DNA from: Candidatus Magasanikbacteria bacterium GW2011_GWC2_37_14
GTDB taxonomy: Bacteria; Patescibacteriota; Patescibacteriia; Magasanikbacterales; UBA922
Direction: 5' to 3'
DNA: 60,438 bases
Assembly: GCA_000990355.1 (NCBI GenBank)
Contig: LBSX01000006.1
Coordinates: 1 to 60,438 of the forward strand
The position numbers and the translations under genes are program-made. The notes beneath the pieces are model-generated. The model made no database searches. It was not told the DNA's origin and worked only from the letters and a program-made list of their open reading frames with translations. Of this stretch, positions 36,972-46,728 are shown piece after piece. Positions within the stretch are counted from its first letter, which is position 1; the number at the start of each line of letters is the position of its first letter.

Positions 36972-38954
36972 ATGAATAAAATATTTTTTCTATTATTTTT
37001 GATTTTATTTTTGCCAATTACAGTTTTGGCAAAAATGCCCAATGACCCTGGAGCTAACCAGTGGTCTTTTGAACATATCAAAGCTTACGAAGCTTGGGAT
37101 AAATTTACTGGTTCCAAAAAAGTAGTAGTAGCCATAATTGATAATGGCTTTGACATGTTTCATCCCGACTTAAGAGATAATTTGTGGGAAAACACCAAAG
37201 AAATAAACAACAATGGAATTGATGATGATAATAATGGTTATACTGATGATATTTGGGGATGGAATTTTGTACCCGAAGACACCAATAATAATGGAATTTT
37301 GGATGATAGTGAAATGTTGGGCAACAATGATCCACGTCCTAAAGTAGATAATATTGGCGATGAAGAAAAAGTTGGAAATATTTTTAGTCATGGCACAGTA
37401 GTAGCTGGTTTAATTGGTGCTAAGGGCAATAATAAATTGGGGATAGCAGGATTAAATTGGCAAGTACGACTAATGAATTTAAAAATAGCTAACAATGAAG
37501 GCACAGGTGATTATGCCAATGTTGCTCGAGCTATTCGTTATGCAGTAGATAATGGCGCTGACATTATAAATTTTAGTATTGTTATTTTGGATCACCAAAA
37601 TAATGAAGCAGAATTGAAAGAAGCAGTAAAATATGCTTATGATAAAGGAGTAGCCATGTTTGCTGCTTCGGGCAATGAAAGTATTGTTTTATCAAATTTT
37701 CAACGTTTTCCAATTTGTGCTGATGCGACCTCCACTGAACAACAAATTATTGGAGTGAGTGCAGTAACTGAAAAACATTATTTAACAAATTTTTCCAATG
37801 TTGGTGGTAATTGTATAGATATTGCTGCTCCGGGAATAAATATTACTAGTACTGTTCGTTTTTCACCAACCAATGGTTTAGAAAAAATGTACGGTGGTAA
37901 TTGGCATGGTACCTCTTTTGCGGCTCCATTGGTTTCGGGGGTAGCCGCTTTAATCAAAGGTATTATGCCAGAGTGGGGCGCCAAAGAAATTTATCAAGCA
38001 ATAACTAGTACAGTGCATCATACACCAGGACAAAATGAAGATGTTTATAAATTAATTTTTGGAGCTGGTTTGTTGCAGGCCAACAAAGCAGTAGATTATG
38101 CGTGGCAATTTAGAAAAATAAATAATAGCAAAATAGGCATGGTAGATTCTGCTTTGGGAAATTTGCAAACAATAGATTGGCAAAGCGCCACAGTTACTAA
38201 CACTGTATATAGTAGTACCCTTTTAAAAGCAGATAAAATTTTTAGTTTTTCGCAAAATGGTTTAAACAATTTTATTGTGGTTAGTAAACAACAAGTAGGT
38301 TGGCAATTAAATTTTTATAATCAAGATTGGGGCTATATTAATTCATGGATTTGGGACAATAATACTGATTTTTCTTTGGTAGTTGTTGATTACAATGATG
38401 ATAAAAAATTAGAAATTTTAATTTTACCAAAACAAAAAAATAATAATAAAATTTTTGTTTATTCTTTGTGGGGTAATGAATTAAACACCATTGCTCTAGA
38501 TTTAGAGGTTGAATACAAAGATATTTTTGTGGCCAGTTTTGATGATAGTGAATTGCTTTTGCGAGGCGTAAAAAATAAAGAAACAATTGTGGAAAATAGA
38601 AAAATGAATGGTGAATTAAGCAAAACTATAAATATTCCCAAATTGTTTTCGCAAATGGCCATTTTAAATAATTTAGGAGAAGAAAAGCAAATAGTTTTTT
38701 TGGCTTTAAATACCGAAGAGCCTTTTGTTTATGTTTACAATTTAGATGGGGAATTGTTGCGTAGTTTTTGGGCTTATGATACAAACTATCGTGGCAATAT
38801 AAAAATATATAATTTGGATATGAATAATGATGGCAAAGATGAGTTAGTGACTGTAGCTGAGAAGTTTGATTTGCCTTGGCGGCTTTGGAGTGGTGAAGGG
38901 CGTAAACTTAAAGAATTTAATACACAGATTTCTTCACAAGCAGTGGTATATTGA
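36972..38954 (+). CDS. S8 subtilisin-like secreted protease with FG-GAP/VCBS-like C-terminus
   Basis: VVVAIIDNGFDMFHPDL, FSHGTVVAGLIGA, GTSFAAPLVSGVAALI triad; DMNNDGKDELVTVAE. Confidence 0.88.
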   Translation: MNKIFFLLFLILFLPITVLAKMPNDPGANQWSFEHIKAYEAWDKFTGSKKVVVAIIDNGFDMFHPDLRDNLWENTKEINNNGIDDDNNGYTDDIWGWNFVPEDTNNNGILDDSEMLGNNDPRPKVDNIGDEEKVGNIFSHGTVVAGLIGAKGNNKLGIAGLNWQVRLMNLKIANNEGTGDYANVARAIRYAVDNGADIINFSIVILDHQNNEAELKEAVKYAYDKGVAMFAASGNESIVLSNFQRFPICADATSTEQQIIGVSAVTEKHYLTNFSNVGGNCIDIAAPGINITSTVRFSPTNGLEKMYGGNWHGTSFAAPLVSGVAALIKGIMPEWGAKEIYQAITSTVHHTPGQNEDVYKLIFGAGLLQANKAVDYAWQFRKINNSKIGMVDSALGNLQTIDWQSATVTNTVYSSTLLKADKIFSFSQNGLNNFIVVSKQQVGWQLNFYNQDWGYINSWIWDNNTDFSLVVVDYNDDKKLEILILPKQKNNNKIFVYSLWGNELNTIALDLEVEYKDIFVASFDDSELLLRGVKNKETIVENRKMNGELSKTINIPKLFSQMAILNNLGEEKQIVFLALNTEEPFVYVYNLDGELLRSFWAYDTNYRGNIKIYNLDMNNDGKDELVTVAEKFDLPWRLWSGEGRKLKEFNTQISSQAVVY

Positions 38955-38995
38955 GTATTTACTATTTTTTGTGGTACAATATAATTAAGATTACT

Positions 38996-40009
38996 ATGAA
39001 GGAACAAAATCCAATATTTGAAAAAAAGAATGTGCTCGTGACTGGCGGTGCTGGTTTTTTGGGTTCGCATCTTTGCGAAAGACTACTTCGTGAAGCCAAA
39101 GTAATTTGTTTGGATGATTTGTCCAATTCTAGTATTCAAAATATTGAACATTTATTGCAGTACCCAGATTTTGAATTTATTAAATATGATGTAAATAAAG
39201 AAATAGATTTGGATTCTTTTGATGAATTAGATAAATTTAAAGTAAAGTTTCAGGGAGTGCAAGAAATTTATCATTTGTCTTGCCCCACTAGTCCCAAGAA
39301 TTTTGAAAATTTAAAATTGCATTCATTGTGGGCCAATTCTAGTGCCATGCTTTCCACACTCAATTTAGCAGTCAAATTTCGTGCCAAATATGTTTTTGCT
39401 TCCAGTTCCGTAGTTTATGGCGAGCCTACACCCACACACAAAGTTTTTAAAGAAGGTGAAGAGGGGATTGTAAATCATTTGTCACCTCGGGCCTGCTACG
39501 ACGAAGGCAAGCGCTTTGCCGAAACTTGTGTAGAAACCTATCGTCAGGTTTACAATCTAGATGCCAAAATTGCGCGGGTTTTTACCACTTATGGCCCACG
39601 CATGAAATTGCGTGATGGTTTGCTTTTGCCAGATTTTATTTTGGACGCCTTAGAAGGTCGAGATTTGGTGATTTACGGTGATGAAAATATGGAACAATCT
39701 CTTTGTTATGTTACAGACATGGTAGACGGTTTAATTAGACTAATGAAAAGTGGTTCAAGTGTAAATTTGGTGAATTTGGGTGGTGATGAAATTTATAAAA
39801 TGAAAAACGTAGCAGAGCAAATTATCAAAATGACTAATTCCAATTCGCAAATAGCTATAGAAAAACCATTAATGTTTTTAACAGCCAAAGGCATGCCCGA
39901 TCTTACCCGTTCCAAAGAACAGTTAGGTTGGTTGCCGTTAATTAAATTAGAAGATGGTTTAAAAAAAGTGATTGATTATACAATTGCGAATAAAGAATTA
40001 TTTTCTTAA
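38996..40009 (+). CDS. NAD-dependent epimerase/dehydratase (UDP-glucuronate decarboxylase-like)
   Basis: NVLVTGGAGFLGSHLCERLL; YxxxK as CYDEGKRFAE; TYGPRM. Confidence 0.88.
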   Translation: MKEQNPIFEKKNVLVTGGAGFLGSHLCERLLREAKVICLDDLSNSSIQNIEHLLQYPDFEFIKYDVNKEIDLDSFDELDKFKVKFQGVQEIYHLSCPTSPKNFENLKLHSLWANSSAMLSTLNLAVKFRAKYVFASSSVVYGEPTPTHKVFKEGEEGIVNHLSPRACYDEGKRFAETCVETYRQVYNLDAKIARVFTTYGPRMKLRDGLLLPDFILDALEGRDLVIYGDENMEQSLCYVTDMVDGLIRLMKSGSSVNLVNLGGDEIYKMKNVAEQIIKMTNSNSQIAIEKPLMFLTAKGMPDLTRSKEQLGWLPLIKLEDGLKKVIDYTIANKELFS

Positions 40010-40018
40010 ATTGTTTTT

Positions 40019-40684
40019 ATGTTTTTGGCAATTGTGCCGGCCTTTAATGAAGAAAAAAATATTGGTTCCGTGGTACGGGACCTTTTTAATCATGGTGGTG
40101 TGGATAAAGTAGTAGTCATTGATGATGGCTCTGTTGATAACACGGCCGGAGAAGCGGAAAAAGCTGGAGCCGAAGTTTTAAAACACAGTTTAAATTGTGG
40201 CCAGGGTATGGCTTTACAAACAGGCCATGAATATGCCAAAATGATGGGGGCAGACTATATTGTTCATTTTGATGCCGATGGCCAGTTTTTAAGTACTGAG
40301 ATTGCTGAAGCTTGGCAGTATTTAAAAAATAGTAAAGCTAATATTTTGTTTGGTTCGCGATTTTTAAATAAAAAATCACAGATTCCTTTTTTTAAACGTG
40401 TGGTTTTGATTCCTCTAGGTCGACTGGTTAATCGTTTTTGGGGAGCGATTCCTTTAACAGATCCGCAAGCTGGTTTTCGTATTTTAGATAAACGAGCTAT
40501 AGAAAAAATTCAAATTGATCAGCCACGCATGGCCCACGCTACGGAAATTTTAATCAAAACCAAAAAGTATAATTTACAGTATGTAGAGTATCCTGTATAT
40601 GTAATTTATCATCGTTTTGGGCAAAATTTTTCTGGGGGTTTAAAAATTATTAAAGATTTATTATTAGGTAAATTTGTAAAGTAA
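40019..40684 (+). CDS. Glycosyltransferase family 2 (DPM1-like)
   Basis: FLAIVPAFNEEKNIGSVVRDL..VVIDDGSVDNT..HFDADGQ. Confidence 0.88.
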   Translation: MFLAIVPAFNEEKNIGSVVRDLFNHGGVDKVVVIDDGSVDNTAGEAEKAGAEVLKHSLNCGQGMALQTGHEYAKMMGADYIVHFDADGQFLSTEIAEAWQYLKNSKANILFGSRFLNKKSQIPFFKRVVLIPLGRLVNRFWGAIPLTDPQAGFRILDKRAIEKIQIDQPRMAHATEILIKTKKYNLQYVEYPVYVIYHRFGQNFSGGLKIIKDLLLGKFVK

Positions 40685-40761
40685 GTGGCGTAAGACATAG
40701 GATATAGGACATAGTGGGTAAATATTTTATGTCTTAAATCCTAAGTCTTAAGTCTGTAAGT

Positions 40762-41091
40762 ATGATAATTGTTTTTAAGTTACTGTTCAGTTGTTTTGTA
40801 GTTTTTGCTTTATTAAATGTTTTTCAACGTAAAAAAGAGGGTCTTTTGGGTCCCAAAGGCTTATTTTTTTGGGTATTATTTTGGCTTTTGGCCGGGGTGG
40901 CTTTTTGGTGGCCAAATAGTACCACCATTTTGGCAAATTATTTGGGTATTGGCCGTGGAGCGGACTTGGTAATTTATGTTTCTTTGGTAATAATATTTTA
41001 TTTGCTTTTTAAACTTCATATTAAACTAGAATCTGTCGGTCGCGATATTGCCAAGGTGGTGGGGAAGAAAGCTCTGGAAGATAAAAAATAA
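40762..41091 (+). CDS. DUF2304 family membrane protein
   Basis: PNSTTILANYLGIGRGADLVIYVSLVIIFYLLFKLHIKLE. Confidence 0.78.
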   Translation: MIIVFKLLFSCFVVFALLNVFQRKKEGLLGPKGLFFWVLFWLLAGVAFWWPNSTTILANYLGIGRGADLVIYVSLVIIFYLLFKLHIKLESVGRDIAKVVGKKALEDKK

Positions 41092-41096
41092 TTTTT

Positions 41097-42296
41097 ATGA
41101 AAATTGCTCACATTGTTTGTACTTTTCCACCCTACAACGGCGGTATGGGCAATGTGGTTTTTAGTTTGGCCAGTGAATTGATTAATCAAGGTGAAGAAGT
41201 GACTGTTTTTACACCAGATTATTTTGAAAGTTCGGAAATGAAAGATACTGGAGCAGAGCCAGAAAAAATACACACTGAATCAATAAATAATAATTTGGAT
41301 TTTGTTAATCGTTTACGGCCAGCTTTGCAATATGGTAATGCGGCCTATTTGCCACAAATTGCAGAGGAACTAAATCAATTTGATATTGTCCATTTACATT
41401 ATCCTTTTTTTGGTGTGGCTAATTTGGTGCGTAAATGGAAATTAAGAAATCCTCATAAAAAATTAGTGGTTACTTATCACATGGATACCAGGGGGCCAGG
41501 TTGGAAAGGTTTATTTTTTAAATATTATGGCTATTTTTGGCTTCCAAAGATTTTGGAATCGGCTGATTGTTTGTTGGCTACTTCACTTGATTATTTAAAA
41601 GTAAGTTTGGCAAGTGTTCATTATCAAAAGCACCCGGAAAAATGGCAAGAATTACCTTTGGGGGTAGATAGCCAAAAATTTCAACCGCACGAAAAAAATG
41701 ATATTCTTGTTCAGAGTTTAGGTTTAGATAATAATTTTCCAACAATTTTATTTGTGGGTGGTATGGATGAGGCGCATTATTTTAAAGGTGTGCCAGTGCT
41801 GTTAAAAGCACTATATTTATTAAAGCAAAATAATTTTGTTTGCCAAGTAGTTTTGGTAGGTGAAGGGAATTTAAAAGCAGAATTTAAATTGTTGACTAAA
41901 AGTTTGGGTTTGGAAAATCAGATAATTTTTGCCGACAATGTAGACAATGAAAATTTGCCTTATTTTTATAATCTTGCTGATTTATTTGTTTTACCTTCTA
42001 CAACTGCAGGTGAAGCATATGGCTTGGTGCTCTTGGAAGCAATGTCTAGTGGTGTACCGGTAATTGCTAGTGATTTGCCGGGAGTAAGAAAAGTGGCCGA
42101 ATTGGGTGGAAAAGTGGTACCAGCTAGTAATGCAGAATTATTGGCACAAAGTATTCAGGCTTATTTTTCTTTGTCTAATAATGAAAAAGAAAATTTAAAG
42201 AAAGAAGTCAGGCAAATTGTAGAAGTAGATTATAGTTGGTCAATAATTACGCAAAAATTAAGGCAGATTTATCAACAGCTTGTTGTAAAGACCTAA
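41097..42296 (+). CDS. Glycosyltransferase group 1 (GT4)
   Basis: CTFPPYNGGMGNVVFSLA...LPSTTAGEAYGLVLLEAMSSGVPVIASDLPGV. Confidence 0.9.
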   Translation: MKIAHIVCTFPPYNGGMGNVVFSLASELINQGEEVTVFTPDYFESSEMKDTGAEPEKIHTESINNNLDFVNRLRPALQYGNAAYLPQIAEELNQFDIVHLHYPFFGVANLVRKWKLRNPHKKLVVTYHMDTRGPGWKGLFFKYYGYFWLPKILESADCLLATSLDYLKVSLASVHYQKHPEKWQELPLGVDSQKFQPHEKNDILVQSLGLDNNFPTILFVGGMDEAHYFKGVPVLLKALYLLKQNNFVCQVVLVGEGNLKAEFKLLTKSLGLENQIIFADNVDNENLPYFYNLADLFVLPSTTAGEAYGLVLLEAMSSGVPVIASDLPGVRKVAELGGKVVPASNAELLAQSIQAYFSLSNNEKENLKKEVRQIVEVDYSWSIITQKLRQIYQQLVVKT

Positions 42297-42355
42297 ATTT
42301 GCTATTATATAATTCACGCTTAAATAGCGAGATAATTATTAATTTTATTTTTCTT

Positions 42356-43108
42356 ATGGAAGAAAAAAATCTTTTTGCTCTTTTAAATAAAAAGCAAGCT
42401 TTTGTTTTGGGAGCCGTTGGTTCGTTTTTAGTGCTTTGCACTGTTGGTTTTTTTATTTTGTTGGGAATTATGTTGTCTGGTGGAGTAAAAGTAGCCGATG
42501 GTAGCGCTAGTACAAGTTTTAAAGCGCCAAAAGTTTTTAGTCAATGTTTAGATGGTGGTGAGATGGCTGCCAAAGTTTCGGCCGACGAACAACTTGGTGC
42601 TTCTTTGGGTGTGCAAGGCACTCCAGCCACTTTTGTAAATGGTTATTTAATTGGCGGAGCTTTGCCTTATGAAGCAGTAAAATTGGTAGTTGATGCAACT
42701 TTGGCTGGTAAAGATCCAAACAATGAAGCAGGTTGGGATAAAACTAATTATGGTGTCTTGGAAAAAGTAGCTATACCAGAATTACCAGATGCAGTTTGGC
42801 TTGGCAACAAAGATGCCAAAGTAACCGTAGTAGAATTTAGTGATTTTGAATGTCCTTATTGCAACCGTTTTGCTCCTACCATTGATAAGATTGTTAAAGA
42901 TTATAGTAGTCAAATTCGTTTTACTTATCGCAATTTTCCTTTAACTTCTATTCATCCTAGTGCTCAAAAAGCAGCCGAAGCTTTTGAATGTGCCAAAGCT
43001 CAAAATAAAGGTTTTGAAATGTATAGTAAATTATTTGCTTTGTCTGTTAGTAAAACCATGAGTGTGGATAATTTCAAAAAAGCCGCCTCGGAATTGAACT
43101 TAAAATAA
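42356..43108 (+). CDS. Membrane-anchored DsbA-family protein with apparently permuted domain order
   Basis: N-terminal TM; FSQCLDGGEMAAKV..GVQGTPATFVNGYLIGGALPYEAVKLVVD (DsbA C-half) precedes DAKVTVVEFSDFECPYCNRFAP..FKKAASELNLK (DsbA N-half). Confidence 0.85.
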   Translation: MEEKNLFALLNKKQAFVLGAVGSFLVLCTVGFFILLGIMLSGGVKVADGSASTSFKAPKVFSQCLDGGEMAAKVSADEQLGASLGVQGTPATFVNGYLIGGALPYEAVKLVVDATLAGKDPNNEAGWDKTNYGVLEKVAIPELPDAVWLGNKDAKVTVVEFSDFECPYCNRFAPTIDKIVKDYSSQIRFTYRNFPLTSIHPSAQKAAEAFECAKAQNKGFEMYSKLFALSVSKTMSVDNFKKAASELNLK

Positions 43109-43124
43109 TTTAATTGTAAATTAT

Positions 43125-43442
43125 ATGGGTAAATTTAAAGGTGGTTTGCTTTTAGGAGGATTGCTTGGTGCCGGTTTTATGTGGTTAACAGTTACCAAAA
43201 AAGGCAAAGAAGTTCGGGAAAAGCTTTTGGACCAAGCAGCCGAAGTCTATGAAAACTTAAAAAAACAAGTATTAGTTTCTCCACAATATCAGAAATTAAG
43301 TAAGAGTGAATATGTAACATTGGTAAAAGAATATGTGGATAAGTATGCCATACAAAATGGCTTGGCCGAAAATGCAAAAAACATGGTCATAAAAATTGTT
43401 AGTGCCCAGTGGCAGAATTTGCAAAATGAGATTAAAAAATAA
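43125..43442 (+). CDS. YtxH-like small protein
   Basis: GLLLGGLLGAGFMWLTVTKKGKEVREKLLDQA. Confidence 0.7.
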   Translation: MGKFKGGLLLGGLLGAGFMWLTVTKKGKEVREKLLDQAAEVYENLKKQVLVSPQYQKLSKSEYVTLVKEYVDKYAIQNGLAENAKNMVIKIVSAQWQNLQNEIKK

Positions 43443-43468
43443 ATAAAACATTTTTATTGTTAAATTAT

Positions 43469-43864
43469 ATGAATGATGTGCAAAATGGTAATAGTGATAA
43501 TTCTAAGGACCTTTTTTATTCTAGCGTCTTGGGGCATGACTTAGAAAGAAAGAGTGAGGAAGAATTAAAAGCTGAGAGATTAGCTACAGTAGAAGAATTT
43601 TTTAACACAAAAATTCGTTCGTTATTGGAAAAATTAGTTGAAACTAGTAAACAAATGGAAAACAATAAGGAACAGGGAGCTACTTATGAAGTAAAAAAAG
43701 TTGCTGATGATGAATATCATAGATTAAAACTTGAAATTCAAAGATTAAGATCGGTTGGTTATCAAGAAGATTTAGGCATTCCAGAAAATAAAGAAATAAG
43801 TAGTTTGTTACGAAATTTAGAAAAAAAATGGTTTAGTGAAACAGGTAATGAAGATGAGTGGTAA
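43469..43864 (+). CDS. Hypothetical protein
   Basis: Intact ORF; ATG at 43469. Confidence 0.5.
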   Translation: MNDVQNGNSDNSKDLFYSSVLGHDLERKSEEELKAERLATVEEFFNTKIRSLLEKLVETSKQMENNKEQGATYEVKKVADDEYHRLKLEIQRLRSVGYQEDLGIPENKEISSLLRNLEKKWFSETGNEDEW

Positions 43865-43883
43865 GGTAATAGTTTGTAAAAAA

Positions 43884-43918
43884 TAAAACCTCCTTCGCAT
43901 ATTGCGGAGGAGGTTTTG
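43884..43918. terminator. Bidirectional Rho-independent terminator
   Basis: AAAACCTCCTTCGCatattGCGGAGGAGGTTTT. Confidence 0.85.
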
Positions 43919-43954
43919 ACTTTATGGACTTTAAAAACTTTATAAACTTTCAAC

Positions 43955-45484
43955 TTATCTCGCGTACTCAATGATTCTGGTTTCGCGTATTACATTTACG
44001 CGAATTTCACCAGGATATTGTAATTCATTTTCAATCTTTCTAGCAATATCTTTGGCCAAGTTATAAGCTTGATAATCGTCTACTTGGTCAGACTTAACAA
44101 AGATTCTTACTTCGCGGCCTGCTTGAATAGCATAAACTTTGTCCACGCCAGGGAAATCGGAAGCAGTTTTTTCTAGTTCTTCCAAACGTGCTACAAATTG
44201 TTCATAAGTGTCGCGACGAGCGCCAACCCGAGAAGCAGAAATAGCATCAGCAGATTTGGCAATTTGAGTGAGTAATTTTTCTGGTTTGTCATCATGGTGG
44301 TGAGCAGCAGCATCAGCAATGTCTTCATCCATGCCAAATTTCTTTAAAATAGTATAACCAATTTCTGGATGGCTGCCTTGGGTGTCTTGGTCCACGGCTT
44401 TACCAATATCATGGAAAAAGCCAGCTTTTTTGGCTTTGGCAGCATCTACACCAAGTTCTTCGGCAATCATGCCACAAAGTTGAGCTACTTCTATAGAGTG
44501 GTTTAAAACACTTTGGCCATAAGAAGTTCGATATTTAAGGCGACCAACAATGGAAACTAATTTTGGATCCAAACCAGTAATGCCTAATTTGTATAAAGCT
44601 TCCTCACCGGCTTTTTTAATATCCAGAGCTAATTCTTTTTTAGATTCTTCAATAAATTCTTCGATTCTGGCTGGCTGGATACGACCATCTTTGATTAATT
44701 TTTCCAAAGCTAACTGACAAACACGGCGGCGGATAGGGGAGAAGCCAGAAACCAAAATCATGTCTGGGGTGTCGTCAATTATTAATTCACAGCCAGTCAT
44801 TTTTTCAATAGTTTTAATATTACGTCCATCTTTGCCAATAATTCTACCTTTCATTTCATCACTTGGTAAATTTACCGCAGTAGAAGTGGTTTCCGAAGAA
44901 TGATCAGAAGCACAACGTTGAATAGCATCAATTACAATCTCACGGGCTTTGCTTTCGTAAACTTCACTGTTTTCGTGTTCCAATTTAATAATCCGGCCCA
45001 TTAAATCATCTTTTACTTGTTTTTCTACTCGTTCAAAAAGTAAAGCCTTCGCTTCTTCTTTGTCTAAGCTAGAAATTCTTTGTAATTCTAACAAAGCTTT
45101 TTCATAGGCTTCGTCTACTCGGGTTTTAATAGCTTGAATTTCCTCAACCTTTTTTTGCATTCTTTCTTTGCGTTCTTCAAACTCCAAGAGTTGTTTGTCA
45201 AACATGCTTTCGCGAGTTTCCAAACGTTTTTGAATTTGACTAATTTCTAGGCGACGTTGATTTTCTTCTACTTTGGCTTCATCAATAATTTTGATGGCTT
45301 TTTCTTTGGTTTTTAAAAGCAGTTCTTGCTCTTTATTTTTTGCTTCATTTAAGATTTTTTCAGCCTTGGCTTCTACACTAGAAGCTTGGTTTTTACCCAC
45401 TTGTTTGCGGATAAAATAACCCAAACCCAAACCAATGGCCAAACTGACAAATGAGGCAACAATTGCAATAATTATTTCCAACAT
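43955..45484 (-). CDS. rny: Ribonuclease Y
   Basis: N-terminal TM, coiled coil, KH (GRIIGKDGRNIKTIEKMTGCELIIDD), HD (AGFFHDIGKAVD). Confidence 0.95.
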   Translation of the reverse strand: MLEIIIAIVASFVSLAIGLGLGYFIRKQVGKNQASSVEAKAEKILNEAKNKEQELLLKTKEKAIKIIDEAKVEENQRRLEISQIQKRLETRESMFDKQLLEFEERKERMQKKVEEIQAIKTRVDEAYEKALLELQRISSLDKEEAKALLFERVEKQVKDDLMGRIIKLEHENSEVYESKAREIVIDAIQRCASDHSSETTSTAVNLPSDEMKGRIIGKDGRNIKTIEKMTGCELIIDDTPDMILVSGFSPIRRRVCQLALEKLIKDGRIQPARIEEFIEESKKELALDIKKAGEEALYKLGITGLDPKLVSIVGRLKYRTSYGQSVLNHSIEVAQLCGMIAEELGVDAAKAKKAGFFHDIGKAVDQDTQGSHPEIGYTILKKFGMDEDIADAAAHHHDDKPEKLLTQIAKSADAISASRVGARRDTYEQFVARLEELEKTASDFPGVDKVYAIQAGREVRIFVKSDQVDDYQAYNLAKDIARKIENELQYPGEIRVNVIRETRIIEYAR

Positions 45485-45706
45485 AAAAATATTCTCAAAT
45501 TGAGGTCTGGTTCTAAAATTAGGTAGAAAACCTTATGATACGAAGAAGCTTGTCACTTTAGTGTGACAATTTGGAAAATAGTTTGGAAGAAGAATAATTT
45601 GCTTTATTTAAGCTATTTTTTCTTAAAATCATAAACTTTTTTCGTCTTTTTCGCATCCGTTTAGAACAGAAATTCCTCAATAATTACTAATTTAAAAGAC
45701 CTCAAT

Positions 45707-45735
45707 ATTATAGCACATTTTAAGGATTTTGTCAA
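45707..45735 (-). promoter_or_regulatory. Consensus sigma70 promoter upstream of rny
   Basis: Minus strand TTGACA-AAATCCTTAAAATGTGC-TATAAT. Confidence 0.85.
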
Positions 45736-45843
45736 GATTTGGGTTTTGTGAGGGGAAAATAGTTTGGGGTGTGGATAACCTTGACAAAATAGAGGTTTTG
45801 GAGTAGGGTAAATACAACTTGCTCCAAATGAAGGGGGGTAAAA

Positions 45844-46065
45844 ATGGATGCCATTCAGAAGTGGTCACCAGTAGGCATCATTCTCCTGGTGATCCTGACC
45901 ATGGTCTGGGTTGGGTTGGGCAAGCCGGGCCTGGATAAGGCCGAAGTACAGCTCAACACGCCCACGCATGGCGTTCTGATTCCGCGTACGCCGTATGGCG
46001 AGCAGGATCTGGACGCTCAGGGGGAAACAACGAACTACTTCAGGAACAGGATCAATAACCAGTGA
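45844..46065 (+). CDS. Small single-TM protein in GC-rich island B (73 aa)
   Basis: SD aagggggg before ATG; GIILLVILTMVWVGLG TM. Confidence 0.6.
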   Translation: MDAIQKWSPVGIILLVILTMVWVGLGKPGLDKAEVQLNTPTHGVLIPRTPYGEQDLDAQGETTNYFRNRINNQ

Positions 46066-46077
46066 GGGGGACAAGCC

Positions 46078-46680
46078 ATGAACAGTCGTTTTCTCGTTGG
46101 GTGTGCCGCCTTGGTGGGCTTGGTTACTCTCATTCGAGGCGTCACGGCCTATTACAACGCCGTGTCCGCTTCGAACTCGGAAACGGTGGACAGTGCGCCA
46201 CCGGTCGACGTGGTCGACAGCCAGCTCGATACCACGGTCGAAGAGACTGACCAGATCGATCAGGCGGTCGAGCGCGTGGGTGAGGTTCTGCTACCCTATC
46301 AGATCGGTGACGACGGGTGCGTCACCAAACCCTACCACGGTGCCTTCATCAGCCCGCCAGACAACTGCAAGTACAGTAGCAATGTACTGCACTACTGCTG
46401 CCCCTGCGGCTACAGCATCATCTATACTGAACCATGGTGCTTCAACATGACCACGGGTGAAGCGTGGGGCGACGAACAGCCCGTGCCCTTCCTCGAGGTC
46501 GAGGCCGAGAACCTGAAGCCGGAGGAATTCGCTGACGAGTTCGGACCGCCCTGTCACCTGTGTCTCCACTTTGTGGAGTACCCGGGGCAGACTGTCACCT
46601 CCACCAGCCAGATCGTGACCTGCGACCAAATGCTCGACCTCGTCGACGGGTTCAACGCCGTGGTCGACCACCGGAGGTAA
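46078..46680 (+). CDS. Secreted/anchored Cys-rich hypothetical protein in GC-rich island B (200 aa)
   Basis: SD gaggggg; N-terminal hydrophobic segment; HYCCPCGYS..PPCHLCLHF clusters. Confidence 0.65.
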   Translation: MNSRFLVGCAALVGLVTLIRGVTAYYNAVSASNSETVDSAPPVDVVDSQLDTTVEETDQIDQAVERVGEVLLPYQIGDDGCVTKPYHGAFISPPDNCKYSSNVLHYCCPCGYSIIYTEPWCFNMTTGEAWGDEQPVPFLEVEAENLKPEEFADEFGPPCHLCLHFVEYPGQTVTSTSQIVTCDQMLDLVDGFNAVVDHRR

Positions 46681-46728
46681 CTGCCAATTTCGGCGTGGGT
46701 TTGGATGTTCATTCTAGAAAGGAGAAAA

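Noticed and set aside
38951-38995. Upstream extension of the epimerase ORF
   Set aside because: ATG at 38996 begins the protein before the GGAGFLGSH motif; the extension overlaps the preceding gene.
46291-46671. Minus-strand ORF in island B (and plus ORF 46097-46450)
   Set aside because: Overlap the SD-led 46078-46680 gene in other frames; no initiation signals.
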